Assembly: GCA_002085465.1 (NCBI GenBank)
Contig: NBML01000045.1
Coordinates: forward strand, 1-15,514
Direction: 5' to 3'
DNA: 15,514 bases
From: Desulfobacteraceae bacterium 4572_89
GTDB taxonomy: Bacteria; Desulfobacterota; Desulfobacteria; Desulfobacterales; Desulfobacteraceae
Shown here: in pieces, positions 7,487 to 14,863 of the stretch
How the letters are laid out: the number at the start of each line of letters is the position of its first letter
Numbering within the stretch: position 1 is the first letter of the stretch
The notes under the pieces: model-generated
Told to the model about the DNA's origin: nothing
The model's database searches: none
What the model saw: only the letters and a program-made list of their open reading frames with translations
Made by a program: the position numbers and the translations under genes

Positions 7487-9211
7487 ATGGAAATTAATCA
7501 ATATGACTTTGAGTACGGCGAGTATGGAGACACCATTGGGATTTCAATAAATTTAAGGGGTTTTGATATTCTACGCTTTAACAATATCAATAAAGGTACA
7601 TCCTTTACAATTGATGAAAGAATCAAACTCAAACTAAGCGGATATCTGCCTCCTCGGGTTAAAACCCTTGATGACCAGGTACAATCAAGCCTGGCTACCA
7701 TTGATGCAAAAGAAAGTGATATTGAGAAATTTATCTTTATCAGAAGCCTTTATGACAGAAATGTGGTGCTTGCCCATGCAGTTATAGCCAGCGATGTTAC
7801 TAAATTTCTCCCAATTATCTATACCCCTACTGTGGGCCTTGCCTGCCAGAAATACTCATCCATGTTCAGAAAAGCCAATGGAATACATTTTTTTCCCGAC
7901 AACATTGACTATGCTGAATATATTTTAAGAAATTACACGGACAAGGATATCCGTGTGGCAGTTGTGACCGATAACCAGGGTATTCTTGGAATCGGCGACC
8001 AGGGTGCCGGTGGAATTCCCATCTGCCTTGGCAAGCTCATGCTCTATACCCAGGGAGCAGGTATTGCCCCCTGGCACTGCCTGCCCATTTCCCTGGATGT
8101 GGGAACAGACAATGAAGAACTGCTTAATGATCCAGGATATCTTGGCTGGCGGCATAAAAGGTTGACAGGTGATGAATACTTTGAATTTGTTGAAAAATTT
8201 GTCAAAGCCTTTAAAAAAATATTCCCCAAAGCCCTTTGCCAGTGGGAAGATTTTTCTAAACAAATTGCCTTTACTCTCCGGGATAAATATCTTGATGAGG
8301 TTATCTCATTTAATGATGATATCCAGGGAACAGGATCTGTTGCCCTGGCAGGTGTTATTGCCGCCATGAAGATTAAAAAAGAAAAAATGACAGAACAGGT
8401 CTATCTGGTTCATGGTGCCGGAGCAGGTGGAATAGGTATTGCAGAGCAGATCCAGACCGAACTTATGGAACAGGGAATGGGCAAAGACGAGGCCATTTCA
8501 AAAATTTTTACCCTGGATTCCAGGGGAGTTGTAACCTCTGACCGGGACCTGGAACCCTATAAAGAAAAATTTGCTAAAGATACCAAGACCATGCCATGGC
8601 TTAAAACACCGGAAGACAATACACTGTTAAATGTTGTTATAAATGAAAAAGTCACAGTTCTCATAGGCACATCAGGCCAGCCTGGCTGCTTTACAAAAGA
8701 AGTCGTGGATGCTGTGGCTGCAAACACAGGCCAGCCGGTTATCCTTCCCCTGAGCAACCCCACCACCAAGGCGGAAGCCATTCCCAGTGATATTTATGAA
8801 TGGACCAATTGTAAAGCCCTTGTGGCAACCGGATCTCCCTTTGATCCTGTTGTCCACAATGACAAAGCCTATAGAATCGGCCAGATGAACAATGCTTTTA
8901 TATTTCCCGGGGTTGGCCTGGGAATTATAGCCTCGGGTGCCACAAAGGTATTGCCGGTATTCTTTTCCGCAGCAGCCCATGCCCTGGCAGAATCTGTCAG
9001 TGAAGAAGACCTTGAAAATGGCATTCTTTTTCCACCCCTGGATCAATTAAACCTGATTTCCCTGGAAGTGGCCAGACGGGTTGGAGCTGAAGCCATTAAA
9101 GCCAAAGTTACCCAGGATGATTGTGCCTTTTCCAGATTCAAACACAACAATGATGTGGAAAGACTTAATACCCTGGTTGAAAAAATGCGATGGAGCCCTG
9201 AGTATTTTTAA
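7487..9211 (+). CDS. maeA: NAD-dependent malic enzyme (oxaloacetate-decarboxylating)
   Basis: The enzyme oxidatively decarboxylates malate to pyruvate, linking the TCA cycle to pyruvate. At 574 residues it belongs to the large eukaryote/MaeA-like class. Seen residues, by analogy with human ME2: catalytic Y112 in IIYTPTVGLACQKYS, VVTDNQGILGIGDQGAGG (159-176), general base K183 in LGKL, metal ligands E254-D255 (WEDF) and D278 (NDDIQGTG), the dinucleotide-binding GAGAGGIG (310-317), the serine/asparagine motif LSNPTTKAEA (422-431) and the FIFPGVGLG segment (471-479). No part is missing. An AAAGGAA ribosome site precedes ATG 7487. The 104-bp AT-rich gap after aconitase has no obvious terminator, so read-through from aconitase is possible; the gene has its own strong terminator downstream. 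NAD versus NADP preference cannot be read securely from sequence. Confidence 0.95.
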   Translation: MEINQYDFEYGEYGDTIGISINLRGFDILRFNNINKGTSFTIDERIKLKLSGYLPPRVKTLDDQVQSSLATIDAKESDIEKFIFIRSLYDRNVVLAHAVIASDVTKFLPIIYTPTVGLACQKYSSMFRKANGIHFFPDNIDYAEYILRNYTDKDIRVAVVTDNQGILGIGDQGAGGIPICLGKLMLYTQGAGIAPWHCLPISLDVGTDNEELLNDPGYLGWRHKRLTGDEYFEFVEKFVKAFKKIFPKALCQWEDFSKQIAFTLRDKYLDEVISFNDDIQGTGSVALAGVIAAMKIKKEKMTEQVYLVHGAGAGGIGIAEQIQTELMEQGMGKDEAISKIFTLDSRGVVTSDRDLEPYKEKFAKDTKTMPWLKTPEDNTLLNVVINEKVTVLIGTSGQPGCFTKEVVDAVAANTGQPVILPLSNPTTKAEAIPSDIYEWTNCKALVATGSPFDPVVHNDKAYRIGQMNNAFIFPGVGLGIIASGATKVLPVFFSAAAHALAESVSEEDLENGILFPPLDQLNLISLEVARRVGAEAIKAKVTQDDCAFSRFKHNNDVERLNTLVEKMRWSPEYF

Positions 9212-9257
9212 GGAACTCCAACCAATTTAATTTTTAATAAGGTCAATTGTTAGTAAG

Positions 9258-9300
9258 GACCAGGCCATTTTATAACTATAAAATGGCCTGGTCTGTTTTT
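9258..9300 (+). terminator. Rho-independent terminator after malic enzyme
   Basis: The arms GACCAGGCCATTTTATA (9258-9274) and its exact reverse complement (9277-9293) form a perfect 17-bp stem; the outer 10 bp are GC-rich and the inner part AT-rich, leaving a small loop. TGTTTTT follows. It lies 46 bp after the malic enzyme stop and separates the metabolic block from the regulatory block. Confidence 0.93.
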
Positions 9301-9406
9301 ATTGCTCTGGTCCTTGTCTTTCCAGTTTTGACTTGTCCTTGATTTAAACTCAGTTTCACTATATAGACAAAACCACGCATGGTTCTATGGTCACCTTTAT
9401 AGGTTC

Positions 9407-9436
9407 TTGATGTATTTGCAGTTGTTGTGGTAAAAT
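9407..9436 (+). promoter_or_regulatory. Probable sigma-70 promoter of the sigma-54 activator gene
   Basis: TTGATG (9407-9412), an 18-bp spacer and TAAAAT (9431-9436) lie upstream of ATG 9463, giving a leader of about 20 nt. The inverted repeat AACCACGCATGGTT (9371-9384, 5-bp arms) sits just upstream and could be an operator. The placement is also why I reject the GTG at 9427 as the start codon. Confidence 0.5.
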
Positions 9437-9462
9437 GCAAAAAAACATGGATACAGAATCTT

Positions 9463-10809
9463 ATGAACAAAAAAAATAAAAAATTTGACTCCCTTGAAAA
9501 AGATATTACAAAAACAATTTTAAATTGTATATCAGACGGTGTTTTTACCATAGATTATAATTGGAAAATTACTTCCTTTAACCGGGCTGCAGAAGAGATT
9601 ACAGGTATTTCCCGTAAACAGGCCATTGGCAGGCATTGCTGGGAAGTTTTCAGATCCAACATGTGCGAAGAAAACTGTGCTTTGAAAAAAACCATGGACC
9701 AGGGGAAACCCTTTATAAGCACATCCGCCTATATCATTAACAGCGACAAAAAAAAGATCCCCATCACCGCCTCAACTTCCCTTTTAATTGATGAAAAAGG
9801 AGATATAATCGGAGGGGTTGAATCCTTTCGAGACCATTCTCTGGTGGAAGAATTAAGAAAAGAGCTTGCCAGCAATTTTAAAGTTGAAGACATTGTCAGT
9901 AACTCCAGTATAATGAAAAATATTTTCAAAATCCTTCCCCAGATCTCTGAAAGTGATTCCTCCGTACTTATCGAAGGAGAAACCGGCACGGGAAAAGAGT
10001 TAATGGCATTGGCCATACACAATACAAGTCCCAGGAAGGACAAACCTTTTATTGCAATCAACTGCGGTTCTCTGCCCGATACTCTGCTGGAATCGGAATT
10101 GTTTGGTTATAAAAAAGGAGCATTCACCAATGCGGTGAAAGATAAACCGGGACAATTTGGTCTTGCCGATGGGGGAACGATTTTTCTTGATGAGATCGGA
10201 GATACCAGCCCTGCATTCCAGGTCAGTCTGCTGAGGGTTCTCCAGGAATATGAATACACTCCTTTGGGAGGGATAACCAAAGAAAAGACCAATGTCAGGA
10301 TCATTGCAGCTACAAACAGGGATCTTTCCGGTCTTGTAAAAAAAAATAAATTCAGACAAGACCTTTATTACAGAATCAATGTGATTCGTATAATTTTACC
10401 ACCCCTTCGTCAGAGAATGGAAGACATTCCTTTGCTGGTTGAAAAATTTATTGCAAAAATGAATTTGCGCCAGGGAAAATTTATCCAGGGGATTGATAAA
10501 AAAGTTCTTAATGCCTTTATGGGCCATGAATTCCCAGGTAACATCCGGGAGTTGGAAAATATTATTGAACATGCCTTTGTACTCTGCTCGGAAGGATATA
10601 TAAAACCCCGCCATCTGCCAGGTTTTATTTCCCTTACGTATGATAAAGGTGTTGAAGAAAATCAGGACCCGGTAAAATCGGCCCAGATAAAATTAATTTC
10701 TGATGCTCTGGCACGTAATAATTATAATAGAAATGCTACTGCCAGGGACCTTGGAATTCATAAAAGCACTCTTTTCCGCAGGATCAAAAAACTTGGAATA
10801 AAATTATAA
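9463..10809 (+). CDS. PAS-domain sigma-54-dependent transcriptional activator (AAA+, Fis-type HTH)
   Basis: The 448-residue protein remodels sigma-54 RNA polymerase by ATP hydrolysis. An N-terminal PAS domain (about 14-125) contains C59, C68 and C72 (C-x8-C-x3-C), which suggests redox, metal or Fe-S sensing. The AAA+ domain spans about 143-370: Walker A GETGTGKE (172-179), sigma-54-contact loop GAFTNA (219-224; canonical is GAFTGA), Walker B GGTIFLDEIGD (237-247), sensor and arginine-finger regions FRQDLYYRINV (297-307) and PGNIRELEN (358-366). The C-terminus (about 408-446) is a Fis-type helix-turn-helix ending TLFRRIKKLGI. There is no receiver domain, so signal input is probably through PAS. 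Start choice: MNKK at 9463 fits a promoter 27 bp upstream, though its ribosome site is weak. The sigma-54 promoter just downstream is the likely target. Confidence 0.93.
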   Translation: MNKKNKKFDSLEKDITKTILNCISDGVFTIDYNWKITSFNRAAEEITGISRKQAIGRHCWEVFRSNMCEENCALKKTMDQGKPFISTSAYIINSDKKKIPITASTSLLIDEKGDIIGGVESFRDHSLVEELRKELASNFKVEDIVSNSSIMKNIFKILPQISESDSSVLIEGETGTGKELMALAIHNTSPRKDKPFIAINCGSLPDTLLESELFGYKKGAFTNAVKDKPGQFGLADGGTIFLDEIGDTSPAFQVSLLRVLQEYEYTPLGGITKEKTNVRIIAATNRDLSGLVKKNKFRQDLYYRINVIRIILPPLRQRMEDIPLLVEKFIAKMNLRQGKFIQGIDKKVLNAFMGHEFPGNIRELENIIEHAFVLCSEGYIKPRHLPGFISLTYDKGVEENQDPVKSAQIKLISDALARNNYNRNATARDLGIHKSTLFRRIKKLGIKL

Positions 10810-10817
10810 TAGATGCA

Positions 10818-10827
10818 GGTTGCAACC
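10818..10827. promoter_or_regulatory. Palindrome GGTTGCAACC, candidate activator binding site
   Basis: This perfect 10-bp palindrome lies directly after the activator gene and about 126 bp upstream of the sigma-54 -24/-12 element, a normal distance for an enhancer-like site. CAGGTTGCAAC recurs at 11345-11355, but inside the next coding region. Binding is inferred only from position and symmetry. Confidence 0.35.
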
Positions 10828-10951
10828 CATCAACCATAATCAGTCTTAGTTATGCGACTTTCCAGCTGATACTGCTTTCTTTTTTTTGAAAACTTTTTCA
10901 TAACATCCTGTTTTATAAGATTTTTTAAAAAAAATAATGTTTTTTTAAATC

Positions 10952-10967
10952 AGGCACAAGCCTTGCA
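10952..10967 (+). promoter_or_regulatory. Sigma-54 (-24/-12) promoter
   Basis: AGGCAC-N5-TTGCA matches the TGGCAC-N5-TTGCW consensus at all but one base, with invariant GG (10953-10954) and GC (10965-10966) exactly 10 bp apart. Transcription would start near 10978, about 45 nt before the GTG of the cofactor-like gene. A sigma-54 activator is encoded immediately upstream, which strongly supports function. Confidence 0.85.
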
Positions 10968-11022
10968 GATTAAATATAGTTATTAAATTTTAGCAAAAAA
11001 AAGAATTAGGGGGAGAGTACTA

Positions 11023-11394
11023 GTGAAGATAGCCATTACCATCTGGGGAAACAGGATTTCACCGGTTTTTGATGCGGCCCACACCCTTTTGGTTACCAGA
11101 ATTAAAAACAAAACAATTTCTAAAAAAAATTATATCTCTTTTGACCCCCAGTCTCACCAGGACCTGATTAAAATTCTCAATAAAAATGAGATTACAACAT
11201 TGATTTGCGGTGCCATTTCTACAAAACCAGCAGACTTTATAGTTAAAAACAATATCAAGCTTATCTCCTTTGTTACAGGAAATGCCCTGGATTTTATTGA
11301 CAGTTTTGCAAGCAGTCAGACCATTGACCAGGGGCATGTGATGCCAGGTTGCAACATAGGTTCATGCCATTGCAAAAAATTCAAACATTTGTAA
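11023..11394 (+). CDS. Dinitrogenase iron-molybdenum cofactor (NifX/NifB C-terminal-like) family protein
   Basis: The 123-residue protein begins MKIAITIWGNRISPVFDAA, the standard opening of the NifX/NifB/VnfX-type RNase H-like fold that binds metal-sulfur cofactors. Residues 57-65 (ITTLICGAI) match the family's central strand and loop. The C-terminal tail carries C110, C115 and C117 in MPGCNIGSCHC, a plausible metal ligand set. In sulfate reducers similar proteins make up orange-protein (Mo/Cu cluster) systems as well as nitrogenase maturation; no nif or orp partner genes are visible here, so its cofactor is unknown. The GTG start at 11023 is chosen because TAGGGGGAG precedes it closely and the family N-terminus begins there. 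Expression is probably controlled by the sigma-54 promoter upstream and the neighbouring PAS activator. Confidence 0.88.
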   Translation: MKIAITIWGNRISPVFDAAHTLLVTRIKNKTISKKNYISFDPQSHQDLIKILNKNEITTLICGAISTKPADFIVKNNIKLISFVTGNALDFIDSFASSQTIDQGHVMPGCNIGSCHCKKFKHL

Positions 11395-11541
11395 AATTTC
11401 ATATCTAAAATTTACCCTGCCAAATAAACCATATCAATATTTCAGGCTAGTACAAAATATTAAATTTTAGCTGGAAATATAAATCTATAATTTTATATGC
11501 CCATATGATATTATTCTCGATGATCGTTCTGTCTGTATCCA

Positions 11542-11569
11542 TTTGAGAAGCAGGCCCACCAATTATAAT
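11542..11569 (+). promoter_or_regulatory. Possible sigma-70 promoter of the histidine kinase gene
   Basis: TTTGAG (11542-11547), a 16-bp spacer and a perfect TATAAT (11564-11569) lie 41 bp before the ATG. The preceding gap 11395-11541 is AT-rich and holds no clear terminator. Confidence 0.4.
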
Positions 11570-11610
11570 TATGACCCAAAACTGGCAAACTTACACATTT
11601 GAAGGTATCT

Positions 11611-13527
11611 ATGGCGGAAAAACCCAGCTATGAAGAATTGGAAGAGCAGATCAAAATTCTTGAAAAACAATCAGATCTTAGACTTTCAATGGAGAACAAA
11701 GAGCGGATAGCGAGAAAAAATCATAAACGATTTTTAAAATTTCTTCCCTACCCGGTCCTGGTAAGGGATGCAATGGGCCTGGTTACCTATCTCAACCCTG
11801 CATTTACAAGCACCTTTGGCTGGACACTTGAAGAGATGAAAGGGAAAAAAGGCAGACAATGTATTCCAGATTCACTGAAGAATGAACTTTCCCGGAAAAT
11901 TAATGGTTTACCTCCCCAAAAAAATGTCTTGAGACTAGATTCCAAACGATTGACAAAGGATGGAAAAACCCTGGATGTCATCATGCGGGTAGGTATTGAA
12001 AGAGATAAAAATAATAATGCTGCCGGAATGATAATTGTTCTCAGGGATGTAACCATGGAAAAGCGGATCAACAGGAACCGCAGTGCCATGAACCGCATCA
12101 GCCAGGCTTTGCCTAAATACCCTGAGCTGCACAAACTTCTGCACTACGTAAACATGGAAATCAAGGAGTTGCTGGATGCCGAGGGTGCCAATGTTATGCT
12201 GCTTGATGAAAATCAAAAAGAATTTTATTTTTTAAGTGTAGTCCATGATGATCCCAGCACCGAGGAACGTATTAAAAAAATCCGTTTCCCTGTGGATGAA
12301 CTTCTGGCTGGTGAAGTGATTAAAACCGGTAATCCAATTATGATGGCTTCACTGCCTGATAATCAGACCCTTCACCAGAACAGGGATGCAAAAATAGGAT
12401 ACAAGGTCAGGAACGTTCTGGTGGTCCCATTACGAACCAAAGACCGCATCCTGGGAGTGATAACAGCGGATAATAAGAGACAGGATGAATTTGATAAAAC
12501 CGACCTTGAAATACTGAATACCATAGCCGCAACCATAGCACTTTCCATTGAGAATGCAGGTGTTTCAGAGAAATTGAGAAAAGCCAATGAAGAGCTCAAA
12601 GGTCTCAATGTTGCCAAAGACAAAATGATAAGTCACCTTTCCCATGAATTAAAAACACCAGTTGCCATACTGCTTAGCTCCTTTAAAATCCTGTCCAGGA
12701 AGCTTGCCTTTCTACCTGAGAAAAACTGGAAAAAAACCCTGGAAAGGATTAAACGGAACCTTGACCGGATCATTGGCATAGAAGACGAAGTTTATGATAT
12801 TGTTGAAAAAAAATCTTTTGTACACAAAAATATTTTTTCCCTTATCTTTGACCAGTGTGAAGACACCATTGAAGCATTGATTGCAGAGGAAATAGGAGAA
12901 AAAGAGGTGATATCCAGGGTAAGGGAAAAACTGGATGATATATTCTCTTCAAGGGACCTTGTCATAAAAAAGATATACTTGAACCAGTTTGTCCAGGACA
13001 GGTTTGATAAGCTTTGTCCTTTTTTTGCCCACAGGGACGTGAAAACAAGTCTCCGGTTAAGATCATCCACTCCCATTGAAATGCCCCTGGATCCCCTGGA
13101 AAAAATCGTTGACGGACTGATCCGTAATGCAATTGAAAATACACCTGATGGGAGAAAAATCGAAATAGTGGTCCATGACAGGGGAAAAGGCGTGGAGTTC
13201 ATTGTTCAGGATCAGGGTGTCGGCCTGACCCAGGAAGCTCAAAAAAGAATTTTTGAAGGTTTTTTCACTCCCCAGGCCACCATGGATTACTCTTCCAAAA
13301 GGCCCTTTGACTTCGGTGCAGGAGGCAAGGGAGCAGATCTTTTACGCATGAGAATATTTTCCGAACGATACAATTTTAAAATCAAAATGATATCCAGACG
13401 ATGCGAGCATCTTCCCAAAGATTCAGATATCTGTCCCGGCAGCATTGAAAAATGCAGCCAAAAGAAAGAGCTCCCCTGTAACGGTAGCACCATGGTCTCC
13501 ATTTTTTTTCAGTTTCCAGGGCTTTGA
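11611..13527 (+). CDS. PAS-GAF sensor histidine kinase with C-terminal cysteine cluster
   Basis: The 638-residue cytosolic kinase has no membrane segments. Order: a short N-terminal coiled coil (about 6-38), PAS (about 40-152, with LNPAFTSTFGWTLEEMKGK), GAF (about 165-317, with VRNVLVVPL and GVITADNK), a linker helix, HisKA with H345 in SHLSHELKTP, a long charged spacer (about 365-450), and HATPase with N506/N510 (LIRNAIENTP), DQGVGL (534-539) and a glycine-rich lid near FGAGGKGADLLR (568-579). Between the last strands of the ATPase domain lies an insertion with C598, C608, C615 and C623 (C-x9-C-x6-C-x7-C), which could bind a metal or Fe-S cluster. The start ATG 11611 has GAAGG five bases upstream; an in-frame TTG at 11599 overlaps that site. 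No response regulator is encoded alongside. DUF2889 follows after 38 bp. Confidence 0.92.
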   Translation: MAEKPSYEELEEQIKILEKQSDLRLSMENKERIARKNHKRFLKFLPYPVLVRDAMGLVTYLNPAFTSTFGWTLEEMKGKKGRQCIPDSLKNELSRKINGLPPQKNVLRLDSKRLTKDGKTLDVIMRVGIERDKNNNAAGMIIVLRDVTMEKRINRNRSAMNRISQALPKYPELHKLLHYVNMEIKELLDAEGANVMLLDENQKEFYFLSVVHDDPSTEERIKKIRFPVDELLAGEVIKTGNPIMMASLPDNQTLHQNRDAKIGYKVRNVLVVPLRTKDRILGVITADNKRQDEFDKTDLEILNTIAATIALSIENAGVSEKLRKANEELKGLNVAKDKMISHLSHELKTPVAILLSSFKILSRKLAFLPEKNWKKTLERIKRNLDRIIGIEDEVYDIVEKKSFVHKNIFSLIFDQCEDTIEALIAEEIGEKEVISRVREKLDDIFSSRDLVIKKIYLNQFVQDRFDKLCPFFAHRDVKTSLRLRSSTPIEMPLDPLEKIVDGLIRNAIENTPDGRKIEIVVHDRGKGVEFIVQDQGVGLTQEAQKRIFEGFFTPQATMDYSSKRPFDFGAGGKGADLLRMRIFSERYNFKIKMISRRCEHLPKDSDICPGSIEKCSQKKELPCNGSTMVSIFFQFPGL

Positions 13528-13565
13528 CCGGCTGGTAAACCAAACAACTGCAAAGGGGTCTTTCC

Positions 13566-14156
13566 ATGCCTGAATATACACCGCTTGAAAATATGATCAT
13601 GATCCGACAACAGATTCACACAAGGGATATCTGTCTTTCTACTTATCCCCACACAGACTCACAGGTCCTGGTCCATGGTAAATTAAAGGATAAACGATAT
13701 ATTCCCATATTTGATATTACAGGAAAGTTGAAAAATCCTGGAACGATTCATAACATGTCTGTAACCTTTTTAATCAATTCCAATCCCCTGACAATTATCA
13801 AGGCTGAGGCTCACATGGTCACCGTGCCCATGCCAGAATGCCGGGAAACCCTGGACAGGGTTGCTCTGCTGGAAGGCGTTAAAATTGAATCTGGATTTTC
13901 AAGCCAGATTCAAAAGATAATGGGGGGCAACAGGGGATGCACCCATCTTTGCGGTCTTGTCAAGGCCATGGGCCAGGAGATTGTTCATGGGTGGCTCACC
14001 CAGAAAAGATCTGAAGAAACCCCAATACCTGCATCCCTGGATGAGGTTAAAGAAAAGCAGTTCCTCATTGATTCATGCCGAATGTGGAAAAAAGGCGGAC
14101 CTAAAATGCAGGAATTAGCAATGGCAATGGGAAAAGGCAATGAAAAAAAGCAATGA
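13566..14156 (+). CDS. DUF2889 domain protein
   Basis: The 196-residue protein matches the DUF2889 family by its conserved points: the ECRETLDRV segment (91-99), the GGNRGCTHLCGL motif (120-131) and the DSCRMW motif (169-174). Biochemical function is unknown for the family. No signal peptide or membrane helix is seen, and the C-terminus is lysine-rich. AAAGGGG (13553-13559) lies just before ATG 13566. The 38-bp gap to the kinase stop suggests the two are co-transcribed, so the kinase may control or be functionally tied to this protein, but that is inference. The cysteines and histidine of GCTHL together with C92 and C171 could form a catalytic or metal site. Confidence 0.82.
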   Translation: MPEYTPLENMIMIRQQIHTRDICLSTYPHTDSQVLVHGKLKDKRYIPIFDITGKLKNPGTIHNMSVTFLINSNPLTIIKAEAHMVTVPMPECRETLDRVALLEGVKIESGFSSQIQKIMGGNRGCTHLCGLVKAMGQEIVHGWLTQKRSEETPIPASLDEVKEKQFLIDSCRMWKKGGPKMQELAMAMGKGNEKKQ

Positions 14157-14442
14157 AAAAAAATGGGTGAAATGCAATCCTTTAAACTTTTCATGTTCCC
14201 ATCATTTTCTGGAATAATCCCAGAGGTAAATGGCGAAATCAATGGTATCAACCTTTGAAAAACCTGCCATAGGAAATTACTTTTCCCTTGGGGATTTTTT
14301 TTATTACCTGCAAAATTTTCTGGGTAAATGGAGTTGTCATTAACTGGAAAATGACATGATTTTTGTTTTTTATCAATTCCAATTATCGTTGGGTGCGGAG
14401 ATAGGCTTGGAAACTATTGTTCCAATAATACGTTGGATTTAG
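14157..14442. other. Non-coding or decayed DNA between DUF2889 and the regulator remnant
   Basis: I find no recognisable gene here on either strand. It holds an AT-rich stem-loop at 14335-14371 and two imperfect copies of a TTCCAATNAT...CGTTGG...AGGCTT element (14377-14408 and 14420-14446). The ORF on the minus strand reaching into the DUF2889 gene has no family features. Confidence 0.5.
14335..14371 (+). terminator. Possible weak terminator after the kinase/DUF2889 unit
   Basis: TGTCATT (14335-14341) and AATGACA (14350-14356) form a 7-bp stem with an 8-nt loop, followed by TGATTTTTGTTTTTT. The stem is AT-rich and lies about 180 bp after the DUF2889 stop, so it may instead be an operator-like inverted repeat. 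Confidence 0.35.
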
Positions 14443-14446
14443 GCTT
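14377..14446 (+). repeat. Two imperfect direct copies of a ~30-bp element
   Basis: Copy 1 (14377-14408) has TTCCAATTATCGTTGG and AGGCTT 10 bp later; copy 2 (14420-14446) has TTCCAATAATACGTTGG and AGGCTT 4 bp later. Each core also contains the inverted pair CCAA/TTGG. The match is partial, and no further copies were seen in the window. Confidence 0.4.
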
Positions 14447-14832
14447 CAAAGGCCTGTAACAAATGCGATTTTTCGTTATTTTCCCCTGCTGGTGCCAGTT
14501 CCCTGGCTCTGAATTTAAACATTTCCCAGGCAACCATCGGTAGAAAACTTCATGAGTTGGAATTTCACAGTTTACTGGGTAAAATATCAGGGAACAAAAT
14601 TCTTGGTCAAATGGTAAATTTAATTATGACCCAGAGTCAAGCCTATCTGGAATTTTCCTATATCAGAAAAAAATATTCAACAGCAGTTACTGATCATGAG
14701 GATATTCTCAAGTTTTTTTTTCAAGGTGACCCTGATGCTGCTGGTAAATCAATGGTTAAACATATTGACAGGATTATCAGTGATGTAAAAAAATATTTTT
14801 CCAAAGATCATGACAGACCATTTAAACAATAA
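14443..14832 (+). pseudogene. Regulator remnant: LysR-like HTH joined to half an FCD domain
   Basis: The frame is open from 14443 after a TAG, without a proper start. About codons 14500-14556 read SLALNLNISQATIGRKLHELE, whose LNISQATIGRKL core is a helix-turn-helix most like LysR recognition regions (SQ-x-T/A-x-x-R-x-x-x-LE). It passes straight into EFHSLLGKISGNKILGQM and, further on, DHEDILKFFFQGDPDAAGKSM, the second half of an FCD domain from GntR/FadR-type regulators. A LysR wing and the first half of FCD, with its own GntR HTH, are absent. The product from TTG 14557 alone would be 91 residues with no DNA-binding domain. I read it as a deletion-fused remnant of two regulator genes, not a working repressor. 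The LysR assignment is by eye; the FCD assignment is firmer. Confidence 0.7.
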
Positions 14833-14863
14833 AATCAAATCATAAAAAAATCTGGAGGTAAAC

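Noticed and set aside
9427..9462. Upstream GTG start extending the sigma-54 activator by 12 residues
   Set aside because: It would lie inside the likely promoter spacer (-10 at 9431-9436), and the extra residues match nothing in the family.
11561..11570. Palindrome AATTATAATT considered as an operator
   Set aside because: Pure A/T symmetry is expected by chance in AT-rich spacer DNA and overlaps a -10 box.
11599..11610. TTG start four codons upstream in the histidine kinase gene
   Set aside because: It overlaps the GAAGG ribosome site; ATG 11611 gives the usual MAEKP start.
13985..14251. Minus-strand ORF of 88 residues overlapping the end of the DUF2889 gene
   Set aside because: Mostly antisense to a recognised coding region, no recognisable domain, and no good ribosome site seen.
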